Shown: positions 17,591 to 25,231 of the stretch, one piece after another | How positions within the stretch are numbered: the stretch's first letter is position 1 | How the letters are laid out: each line of letters starts with the position of its first letter | Source: Pyrinomonadaceae bacterium | Lineage (GTDB): Bacteria; Acidobacteriota; Blastocatellia; Pyrinomonadales; Pyrinomonadaceae | DNA length: 49,903 bases | Reading direction: 5' to 3' | Assembly: GCA_030841105.1 (NCBI GenBank) | Contig: JAVEDE010000090.1 | Coordinates: forward strand, 1-49,903 | The notes under the pieces: generated by a model | Databases searched by the model: none | Told to the model about the DNA's origin: nothing | The model's input: the letters and a program-made list of their open reading frames with translations, nothing else | Translations under genes and position numbers: made by a program

Positions 17591-19240
17591 TTGCCAGACG
17601 ATCATCCGACATCTCAGACGGCGTGGCTGCCCGATTGTGTCTACACGGGCGGGCGATTTGAAAGCGGCCTCGCCCTCGTCGCAGACGGCACAGGTCGCAT
17701 CACGCAACTCACGCGCGACTACGATAGTCTCGCCCCGTCGAGCGTCGTCAGACTCAAAGGCCGCGCGCTCTTGCCCGGCCTCGTCAACGCACACTCGCAC
17801 GCCTTCCAACGCGTTATCCGCGGGCGCACCGAACGCCGCTCGGCCGCGCACGATTCCTTCTGGACGTGGCGCGAAATGATGTACGCCGCCGCGACGCGCC
17901 TCACCCCCGAAGACATCTACGACGCCTCGCGCATGGCCTTCCTCGAAATGGCCGCGGGCGGCATCACGGCCGTCGGCGAGTTTCACTACCTGCACCACGC
18001 CCCCGATGGCGCGCGCTACGCCGACCCGAACGAACTGGCAAAGCAAGTCGTCCGCGCCGCCACTGATGTCGGACTACGCATCGCGCTCCTGCGCGTCGCC
18101 TACGCGCGCGCGGGCTGGCAGAAGCCGCCCGACGCGAGACAGGCGCGCTTCATCGAACCCGACCCCGAAGCGTTTCTCAAGCAGACCGAAACTCTCCGAA
18201 GCGATCTCGCCCGCGCCGAGCACGCGCACGTCGAGGCCGCGGCGTCTGCCGACGTTAACGCACGACCAGACGTTGCGGCCGGGAGCACGAATGATGCGGC
18301 TCGCGCGAACGGTGCAGCGTTGTCACGCGCGTGGGTCGGCGTTGCGCCTCACAGCGTGCGCGCCGTGCCGCTTCCGTACCTGCGCGAAGTGTGCGCGTTC
18401 GCCGCCGCGCAAGGCATGCCCGTCCACATGCACGTCGCAGAGCAACCCGCAGAGGTCGCCGCCTGCACCAAAGAGCACGGGCGCACGCCCGTCGCGCTGC
18501 TCGCCGACGAAGGTCTGCTCGACGAACGCTTCACCGCCGTCCACGCCGTCCACATCACGAAGGCCGAAGCGGGCGCGCTCCGCGGGGCGCGCGCACAGGT
18601 CTGCGCCTGCCCGACGACCGAACGCAACCTCGGCGACGGCATCGTCCCCGCCGACCTGCTGCTCAATGCGGGCGTCCGCGTCTCGCTCGGCACAGACAGC
18701 CACACGCAGATCGATCTCATCGAAGACGCGCGCGAACTCGAATACCACCTCCGCCTGCAAAAACTCGAACGCGCCGTGCTCGCGCCCACAACGAACGCGC
18801 CCGCTCCGAACGCCACGCACGCACGCGCCTCACGCGATTCTGACGACGAAGCGAACGACGACACCGCGAACGACCTCGCCACGCTCGCCGCGCGCCTCTT
18901 CGACTGCGCCACCACAAACGGCGCAGCGGGCATCGGTGCGCCCGGCATCGGCGTGTTCGGCATCGGCACAACTACCCGCGGCGCGATTACCGACAGCGAC
19001 GGCGGCGCGCTCGCAGCCGGACGCCCCGCGGATTTCTTCACCGTCGCGCTCGACGATCCTTCAATCGCCGGGGCAAGTGCGGCGGCCGACCTGTTGCCCG
19101 CCGTCGTCTTCTCGCTCGCGCGCACCGCCGTCCGCGATGTGGTCGTCGGCGGCCGCCGCATCGTCGAAGATGGACACCACCGGACGCAAGATGAGATCAT
19201 CGAACGCTTCACAAATTTACAGCGTAGGCTGTGGCGGTAA
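17591..19240 (+). CDS. hutF: Formimidoylglutamate deiminase (HutF type)
   Basis: The product is a 549-residue amidohydrolase. The metal site is shown by NAHSHAFQ (H68, H70), HMHVAEQ, AVHAVHITKAE and GTDSHTQIDL, the set seen in HutF and related deaminases. HSHAFQRVIRGRTE is characteristic of HutF. The enzyme converts N-formimidoyl-L-glutamate to N-formyl-L-glutamate and ammonia in histidine degradation. The family is usually about 450 residues. The extra length lies in two low-complexity insertions, one Ala/Asp/Asn-rich (about 217-238) and one at about 397-460 ending in repeated GIG units. The only in-frame start after the upstream stop is TTG 17591, without a good ribosome-binding site. No hutH, hutU or hutI is nearby; an M20 deacylase follows 53 bp on. 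Confidence 0.88.
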   Translation: MPDDHPTSQTAWLPDCVYTGGRFESGLALVADGTGRITQLTRDYDSLAPSSVVRLKGRALLPGLVNAHSHAFQRVIRGRTERRSAAHDSFWTWREMMYAAATRLTPEDIYDASRMAFLEMAAGGITAVGEFHYLHHAPDGARYADPNELAKQVVRAATDVGLRIALLRVAYARAGWQKPPDARQARFIEPDPEAFLKQTETLRSDLARAEHAHVEAAASADVNARPDVAAGSTNDAARANGAALSRAWVGVAPHSVRAVPLPYLREVCAFAAAQGMPVHMHVAEQPAEVAACTKEHGRTPVALLADEGLLDERFTAVHAVHITKAEAGALRGARAQVCACPTTERNLGDGIVPADLLLNAGVRVSLGTDSHTQIDLIEDARELEYHLRLQKLERAVLAPTTNAPAPNATHARASRDSDDEANDDTANDLATLAARLFDCATTNGAAGIGAPGIGVFGIGTTTRGAITDSDGGALAAGRPADFFTVALDDPSIAGASAAADLLPAVVFSLARTAVRDVVVGGRRIVEDGHHRTQDEIIERFTNLQRRLWR

Positions 19241-19293
19241 ACACCCGTGACTCTATCTTGCGAAGTTCAAGGGACAGCCAGAGTTGATGCAAC

Positions 19294-20424
19294 ATGAAGG
19301 TTGAACAGACACTCGCCGAACTCGTCCGCCTCGACTCGGTTTCGGCGCGCTCTAATGTGGAGATCGTTTCCTACCTCGCCGCGCGCGCCGAATCCTTAGG
19401 CTTGTGCGCACGCATGTTCCCGTACACGGACGAGGCGGGCGTGAAGAAGTTCAATCTCGTCTGCGTGCCGCCGAGTGTGAGCGCGGACGAGATGCGTGTT
19501 GAACTCGCGCTCGTCGGGCACACGGACACAGTGCCTTATGATGCGGCGTGGGCGGAGGCGCTCGCGCTCACGGAGCGCGAGGATAAACTTTACGGGCGCG
19601 GCGCGTGCGACACGAAGGGGTTTATCGCCGCCGCGCTCGCGGCCGTCGGGCAGATCGAGTTGGCAAGTCTCCGGCGACCGCTTGCGCTCGTCTTCACGGC
19701 GGACGAGGAGGTCGGCTGCCTCGGCGCGAAACGACTCGCGGAGTCAGGCGCGTTTGCGGCGCGTTACGCCGTCGTGGGCGAGCCGACTTCGCTGCAACCG
19801 ATGCGCGCGGGGAAGGGTTATTGTCTGGCGGAGGTGCGCGTCGGCGGGCGCGAGGGGCATAGCGCGTATCCCGCGCTCGGCGCGTCGGCCATCTTCCGCG
19901 CGGCGCGGCTCATCGCGCGTATCGAGCGCGTGGCCGAGACGTTACGCGCCGCGCCGCACGCCGCGTTCGACCCGCCTTATACGACTTTGAACGTTGGCGT
20001 GATCCGCGGCGGGACGGCCAAAAACATCATCGCGGGCGAATGTCGCTTCACGCTCGAATGGCGACCCGTTCCCGGTCAGGCAGCGTCGCACGCCGTTGAA
20101 CTCATCCAATCCGAGGTCGAAAAGTTGCGCGCCGTCGAGCCTGACTTCGATTGCCACATCGAAGTTTTGCGGCTGGATGAAGCGTCGGAGACGGACGCCG
20201 ATTCGCCGCTCGTCCGCGAGTTAGAGAGTCTGACGGGCAAAGAGGCGGGCACGGTGGCCTTCGGCACGGAAGCCCCGCAGTTGACCGAGATGGGCGCGCA
20301 GGCAGTCGTCTTCGGCCCCGGCAGCATCCGCACCGCGCACCGCACAGGCGAGTTCGTGCCCGTCGCCGAACTCGAAGCGTGCGTCGAAATTCTCGCGCGG
20401 GCGATAGGAAAGTTTTGTCGGTAG
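19294..20424 (+). CDS. argE: M20 family N-acyl-amino-acid deacylase, ArgE-like
   Basis: The product has 376 residues. The di-zinc site is visible: VGHTDTVP (H76, D78), GRGACDTKGF (D106), TADEEVG (catalytic Glu E138 and ligand E139) and the late His in GPGSIRTAHRTGEFV. The dimerisation domain (about 175-285) includes GREGHSAYP. Full-length agreement with acetylornithine deacetylase suggests removal of the acetyl group from N-acetylornithine in arginine synthesis. However, M20 enzymes accept several N-acyl amino acids, and the gene directly follows hutF, whose product is N-formylglutamate. A role in that step is possible. It starts at ATG 19294. Confidence 0.82.
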   Translation: MKVEQTLAELVRLDSVSARSNVEIVSYLAARAESLGLCARMFPYTDEAGVKKFNLVCVPPSVSADEMRVELALVGHTDTVPYDAAWAEALALTEREDKLYGRGACDTKGFIAAALAAVGQIELASLRRPLALVFTADEEVGCLGAKRLAESGAFAARYAVVGEPTSLQPMRAGKGYCLAEVRVGGREGHSAYPALGASAIFRAARLIARIERVAETLRAAPHAAFDPPYTTLNVGVIRGGTAKNIIAGECRFTLEWRPVPGQAASHAVELIQSEVEKLRAVEPDFDCHIEVLRLDEASETDADSPLVRELESLTGKEAGTVAFGTEAPQLTEMGAQAVVFGPGSIRTAHRTGEFVPVAELEACVEILARAIGKFCR

Positions 20425-20532
20425 TCCGTTGTCTGTCGCTTGTGCTGCGTCAATTGCCTCGCTCAAGATTACAGCGGGCAAACATGAACATCGGACGACT
20501 AACTACTGACGACGCATTACTGACAACGGACA
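20415..20532. repeat. Decayed heptamer inverted-repeat element
   Basis: Units such as TTGTCGG, TAGTCCG, TTGTCTG start inside the last codons of the M20 gene. TCCGTTGTC (20425-20433) pairs with GACAACGGA (20522-20530). The remaining arm sequence is diverged. The element ends 16 bp before the next start codon. Confidence 0.6.
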
Positions 20533-20548
20533 AATAACAGTCGCTTTT

Positions 20549-21709
20549 ATGCTCCAACGAATTTTCACATCCGCATTTTTTCAAACGCTGTCGGGCGCGC
20601 TGCTCTTCGTCGCGCTCTCGGTCAACTGCGCCGTGGCGCAGACGATGCCGCAGCAAAAACCTTTGACGAGTCAGGAACTCGTGCGCCTCGTCTATCAACT
20701 CCCGTCGCAGCCGCAGAAGCGCGACGAGATCATCGAAGAGATCCGGCGGCGCGGCATTGATTTCGAGTTGACGACCGGCATCCGCGGCGTCGTCGCCACC
20801 AAGAGCGGCAACGACCCGCTCTTGCGCCGCACGCTCGAAGAGGCCGCGCGGCGGCGCGTGAACCCGTCGGGCGCGACCGCGCGACCCACGGATGCGGAGG
20901 CGCTCGACGTGTTGGAGCGCGCGCGCAAGGCCACGCTCGCGGCGGCGGGCGGGTTGCCGGATTTCGTCGTGCGCCAACTCGTGCGGCGTTCGTCGGCGCA
21001 GGGCGAGACGCACAACTGGAAGCAACAGGATCAACTCGTCGTCGCCACCAGTTACCGCGAGAGCACGGGCGGCGAACAGTACAAGCTACTGGCCGTCAAC
21101 GGCCTGCCGACGAGTGAAGGCGCGCGCGAGGGCGACGCCTACAATCAGGTCGGCGGCTCGACCTCGACCGGCGAGTTCGCCTCGATGCTCCTCAAACTAT
21201 TCAAGCCGGAGTTCGAGGCCGACTTTCAGGCCGCGGACACGGACACGCTGCGCGGCCGCCGCACGCTGATCTACAACTTCACCGTCAAGAAGGAAAAGAA
21301 TTTCAACTACGTGATCTATGGAAGGGGCGAGGGGTCGCGCACGACCACGTCTGGGGCGCGCGGCCGGGTCTGGATTGACCGCGAACTCTTCCGCGTGCTG
21401 CGCGTCGAGTACGTGACCACCGAGCACGATTCCGGCTTCCCGATCCGGCAGGTCGCCAACGAGGTTGACCTCGACTGGGTGACGATTAACGAGAAGAAAT
21501 ACCTGCTGCCCGTCGCCGCCGAAGTGGTGTTCACCACGGCCGAGCCGTTCACCTACTACGACCCGCGCGTCGAAAGGAACGTCACCGAGATGCGAACGTA
21601 CCAGACACGCAACGAGATCCGCTTCCGCAACTACCAGCGTTTCGGCAGCGAGGTGAAGATCATCGAAGAGGGCGACTTCGAGGACGAGCCGCCCGCGAAG
21701 AAACCGTAA
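20549..21709 (+). CDS. Secreted protein of unknown function
   Basis: The product has 386 residues with a signal peptide (hydrophobic about 14-28, cleavage near NCAVAQ). The N-terminal 100 residues are helical and polar (LTSQELVRLVYQLP, RDEIIEEIRRRGIDFELT). The rest is predicted beta-rich: FTVKKEKNFNYVIYGRGEG, GRVWIDRELFRVLRVE, DLDWVTINEKKYLLPVAAEVVF and NEIRFRNYQRF. This pattern of strands is like the LolA/outer-membrane lipoprotein-sorting fold found in many acidobacterial hypothetical proteins, but I cannot confirm it. The downstream CHAT gene converges on it through a heptamer hairpin. Confidence 0.7.
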   Translation: MLQRIFTSAFFQTLSGALLFVALSVNCAVAQTMPQQKPLTSQELVRLVYQLPSQPQKRDEIIEEIRRRGIDFELTTGIRGVVATKSGNDPLLRRTLEEAARRRVNPSGATARPTDAEALDVLERARKATLAAAGGLPDFVVRQLVRRSSAQGETHNWKQQDQLVVATSYRESTGGEQYKLLAVNGLPTSEGAREGDAYNQVGGSTSTGEFASMLLKLFKPEFEADFQAADTDTLRGRRTLIYNFTVKKEKNFNYVIYGRGEGSRTTTSGARGRVWIDRELFRVLRVEYVTTEHDSGFPIRQVANEVDLDWVTINEKKYLLPVAAEVVFTTAEPFTYYDPRVERNVTEMRTYQTRNEIRFRNYQRFGSEVKIIEEGDFEDEPPAKKP

Positions 21710-21712
21710 CTA

Positions 21713-21838
21713 CAGTGACAAGTGACGAGTGACTAGTGACAAGTTAAAGCGGAAGAAGACACGTCTTTAAACACGCCTTTTATCTTGTCGTTGTTTTAAC
21801 TCGTCACTCGTCACTCGTCACTTGTCACTTGTCACTTG
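21713..21838. repeat. Heptamer inverted-repeat element (GTGACAA/GTGACGA) between convergent genes
   Basis: The left arm 21713-21748 has GTGACAA, GTGACGA, GTGACTA, GTGACAA then GTTAAA. The right arm 21794-21838 has TTTAAC then six complementary heptamers. The right arm enters the CHAT gene: the codons for its final residues QVTSDK and the stop are repeat sequence. The left arm starts 4 nt after the stop of the opposing gene. Confidence 0.9.
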
Positions 21839-24800
21839 CGTCATACCTTGCCAAGCTCCCGATTGGATGAAGGCTGCCCAGTAAAACGGGTGGCTCCAAT
21901 TCCCGGCGCGGCGGCTGCTGTTGTTCGGTGGAGCGGTTAGCCCGCGGTTGTCACCGGGCGCGCCGCCCGTCTTCTGCCCGCCGTACAGCATCGCCAACTG
22001 CACACGCCTGAGCGCCTCGCCGCGCGGCGCGCCCGACTGCAAGAGACGGTAGTAGGCGATCATCAGATCGCGCGTCGCCTCGTCCGAGACCTGCCACAAA
22101 CTCATCACCTGCGTCTCGCTGCCCGCTAGAACGAGCGCGCGCCGCAAGCCGTACACGCCGTCGCCGTTCTGTATCTCCCCGACGCCCGTCTCGCACGCCG
22201 ACAACACGACGAGTTGCGTGCCCCAGAGATCGAGTCCGGCGGCCTCGTAGGCGGTGAGCACGCCGTCTTCAACCGACGCGCCGCCTCCGTGTTCATTCGC
22301 CCCGGCCAACGCCAGCCCCGAACGCAGCAGCGGGTTCTCACCACGCGCCGCTGTGGCGTCGGGGGCGGACTCGCCCGCCAGCCCCAGCCCGCGCACGTCG
22401 GCCTCGGCCGCGTCGTCACGTTTCTGGTCGGGCAGAAAGAAGCCGTGCGTCGCGATATGCAGGATGCGCGGCGCGCTCACGGCCTTGACCGCAGACTCGC
22501 TCGCGCGCGCCTCCGTCAGCACCGTCACGCCCGGCAGGATGGTGTTGAGTGCCGCCGCCTCGCCCTGCGTGCCCGGCAGCGGCGAGAAGTTGATGTTCGA
22601 CATTTCGACCGAGCGACGCGACTCTGACGCCGACGCGACGACGGCGGGTGATTGTCCAGTGCGACCCGTTGGCGCAGTTGTCGTCGCCGAACTCGCGCCG
22701 CCGAAGCGCGGGTTGGCGATGACGACGGGCGACTGCCTGCTCGCCGCGCTCGACTGCAAGCGCAGCAGGTCGCGCCCGCTCGTCAGGTAAGTGATCGTGT
22801 AAGTCTCCAACAGGTACTTGTTCTGTTCGTCCACGAGCGCGCCGAAGGGGATCAGGTTGAGCGCGCCGTCGGGCGAGAGCAAGAGGTGTCGCGCCGCGCC
22901 CGTGAGCTTTCGCACGGGGCGCATCAGACGCTCGTCGAGTTCGCGCCCGCGCGCTGCGGTCGCCTCCGGGTTGGCGGGGTTCGTCAGCGCGCGACGCCAC
23001 GCCGCGATGTCGCGGTCAATCGCCGCCGTCTCGCCCAGTTCGACCCAGAGCGGGGCGACTGACTCCGGCGTCAACACGTAGGCCACGTAACGCGGCGCGC
23101 CGAACCTTGACTTGCCGAGCGTCTTCGGTTCGTAAGGGCGATACAAGACCAACTCGACGAGGGCAGCCCCGGCCGGGATCGCACGCCGCACGGCTTCGAG
23201 CGTGGCGGGGCGCGCCTGCGTGCGAAAGACCGCGCTGCGCGTGCTGACTTCCGACTCCAAACGTTCGATCTCGGCTTCGAGCCGCGATTGCTCCGCACGC
23301 CGCGCGGCGGCCGCCTCCGTCCCGTCCGTCACGCCTTTGAGTTGGAGGCGCGCGAGGGCGGAGCGCGACGCCGATAGTTGATCGAGCAGCACGCGATCCT
23401 GCGGGTCGAGTCGGCGGCGTAGCGCGCCGATCTGATCGGCCACGGCGTCGAGCACGCGGCCTTTGCGTCTGAGGATGGTGGTGAGTGCGAGTTCGGCCGC
23501 GCCGCGATCTGTGGGCGCGGTGCGGACGTGAAAGGAGACGGTGGCGTCGGTCTCGTTCTGGAGCGTCGCCATGTAACGACGCTTCTGTTCTTCCGAGCCG
23601 GTGGTGAGAATGAGCGCGAGGTTGCGCTCGCGCAGTTCGGCGTTGCGCGTGAGGATGGCGAGCGTCTGCCCGATATCGCCGCGCCCCCAGTAGACGGTCG
23701 CGAGGTTGGCGAGGAACGTGCCGACGTTCGGGTGATCCGCGCCGTAGGCTTTCTCCGTGATCGCCAGCGCGCGACGATACAGCGGCTCTTCGCGCACGAA
23801 CTCGTTCTGCGCGAAATAGACGTAGGCGAGGTTGCTGAGCGAGATGGCGAGGTCAGGATGATCCGCTCCTAACGTCTTCTCCCTGATCGCCAGGGCTCTC
23901 TTGATGAGCGGCTCGGCGCGTGCGAAGTCGCGTTGGTCGGAATAGGCGACGGCCAGATTGCTGAGCACGTTGGCGTAGAGCGGGCTGTCCGTGCCGAGCG
24001 TCTTTTCCACGATGCCGAGGGCGCGCTGGTAAAGTTCGACGGCGCGCGCGTGATCGCCCTTCTGGTTGTGAATGTAGGCGATGCTGCTGAGCGCGGCGGC
24101 GACGCTCGAACTCTCCGCGCCTTCGGCCTTCTCACGGATGGCGAGCGAACGCTGCAACAGCGGCAACGCGCGTTCGTTGTCGCCGCGCTCGCTGTAGAGC
24201 AACGCGAGACTCGTCAGCGCGATGGCCGTGTCGGGGTGATCCGCGCCGACGGTCTTCTCCTGAATGGCGAGCGCGCGTTTGAGCATCGGTTCGGCGCGCA
24301 GGTAATCGCCCTTCGTCCGGTAGAGGATCGCCAGACTGTTGAGCGGCGTGCCCACGTAGGCGTGCTCCGGGCCGAACATCTTTTCGTGCAGGGCAAGGCT
24401 GCGTTTGAAGAGCGACTCGGACTGATCGTAGTCGCCCGTCTCCATGTAGAGGTAGGCGAGGTTGTTCAAGGTGAGCGCGACGAAGAAACTGTCCGGCTCG
24501 GTCTTCTCCTGTATCGCCAGCGAGCGTTTGAGGAGCGGCTCGGCGCGCGCGTAGTCGCCGCGGCGCGAATAGACGGAGGAGAGACTGTAGAGCGCGGAGG
24601 CCACGTCGGGGTGTTCCGCGCCGAGCGACTTCTCGCGGGCGGCGAGCACGCGACGATAGGCGGCCTCGGCCTGCGCGAACTTCTCTTGCTTGATGTAGAC
24701 CGTTCCGAGTGCGCCGACGGTTGAGATGGTGTTCGGGTTGTCCGCCCCTTCCAACTTCTCGCGGATGGCGAGCGCGCGCAGGTAAAGTTTTTCCGACGCG

Positions 24801-25147
24801 TCGAGATCGCCCCGCATCATCTGAATCATGCCGAGCTTGTCGAGCGTGAGGGCGACGCTGAAATGACCCTCACCGAAAGCACGTTCGCCTGCGGCGAGCG
24901 CGCGCGTCAACGCTTCGAGGGCGGCATCGAGTTTCCCTTCGTCGCGCAGCTTGTCGGACTGCTGCATCAACTCAAGCATCTCGCCGAGCGCCTTCGACTG
25001 CTCCGGCGTGATTGCACGTTGACCCTGCGCGCCCGCCCCCGTTTGTGCCGCCGCCGCGCCCGCGAACAGACAGACGAGCACGAGTAGTAACGACCACGAG
25101 GCCGCCCGCCGTCGCCGCCAACTGCTTCTCTCCGCTACACCCGCCAT
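21818..25147 (-). CDS. Exported TPR-CHAT domain protein (caspase-like peptidase)
   Basis: The product has 1109 residues. ATG 25147 has GGAGG 6 nt upstream. An N-terminal signal or anchor (SWSLLLVLVCLFAGAAAAQ) indicates export. Residues about 60-500 hold about ten 42-residue tetratricopeptide repeats of the kinesin-light-chain type, each with RSLAIREK-like helix and AEHPD-like turn. A helical linker with a coiled-coil segment follows (about 510-690). The C-terminal CHAT domain has catalytic H901 in LHIATHGFF and C985 in LSACETGVG. CHAT domains are caspase/gingipain-like proteases, and TPR arrays usually bind the trigger or substrate. Both catalytic residues are kept, so activity is expected. 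The target is unknown. It lies 84 bp downstream of the 2-oxoglutarate enzyme gene on the same strand. Confidence 0.9.
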   Translation of the reverse strand: MAGVAERSSWRRRRAASWSLLLVLVCLFAGAAAAQTGAGAQGQRAITPEQSKALGEMLELMQQSDKLRDEGKLDAALEALTRALAAGERAFGEGHFSVALTLDKLGMIQMMRGDLDASEKLYLRALAIREKLEGADNPNTISTVGALGTVYIKQEKFAQAEAAYRRVLAAREKSLGAEHPDVASALYSLSSVYSRRGDYARAEPLLKRSLAIQEKTEPDSFFVALTLNNLAYLYMETGDYDQSESLFKRSLALHEKMFGPEHAYVGTPLNSLAILYRTKGDYLRAEPMLKRALAIQEKTVGADHPDTAIALTSLALLYSERGDNERALPLLQRSLAIREKAEGAESSSVAAALSSIAYIHNQKGDHARAVELYQRALGIVEKTLGTDSPLYANVLSNLAVAYSDQRDFARAEPLIKRALAIREKTLGADHPDLAISLSNLAYVYFAQNEFVREEPLYRRALAITEKAYGADHPNVGTFLANLATVYWGRGDIGQTLAILTRNAELRERNLALILTTGSEEQKRRYMATLQNETDATVSFHVRTAPTDRGAAELALTTILRRKGRVLDAVADQIGALRRRLDPQDRVLLDQLSASRSALARLQLKGVTDGTEAAAARRAEQSRLEAEIERLESEVSTRSAVFRTQARPATLEAVRRAIPAGAALVELVLYRPYEPKTLGKSRFGAPRYVAYVLTPESVAPLWVELGETAAIDRDIAAWRRALTNPANPEATAARGRELDERLMRPVRKLTGAARHLLLSPDGALNLIPFGALVDEQNKYLLETYTITYLTSGRDLLRLQSSAASRQSPVVIANPRFGGASSATTTAPTGRTGQSPAVVASASESRRSVEMSNINFSPLPGTQGEAAALNTILPGVTVLTEARASESAVKAVSAPRILHIATHGFFLPDQKRDDAAEADVRGLGLAGESAPDATAARGENPLLRSGLALAGANEHGGGASVEDGVLTAYEAAGLDLWGTQLVVLSACETGVGEIQNGDGVYGLRRALVLAGSETQVMSLWQVSDEATRDLMIAYYRLLQSGAPRGEALRRVQLAMLYGGQKTGGAPGDNRGLTAPPNNSSRRAGNWSHPFYWAAFIQSGAWQGMTQVTSDK

Positions 25148-25231
25148 AATACCTCCGCGTGTGTGCCGTCGTTTGTGAGAGGGTCGAACTCTGACGGCGC
25201 GCACCGGAGAGTTCGCGCCGCCGGAGTTAAT

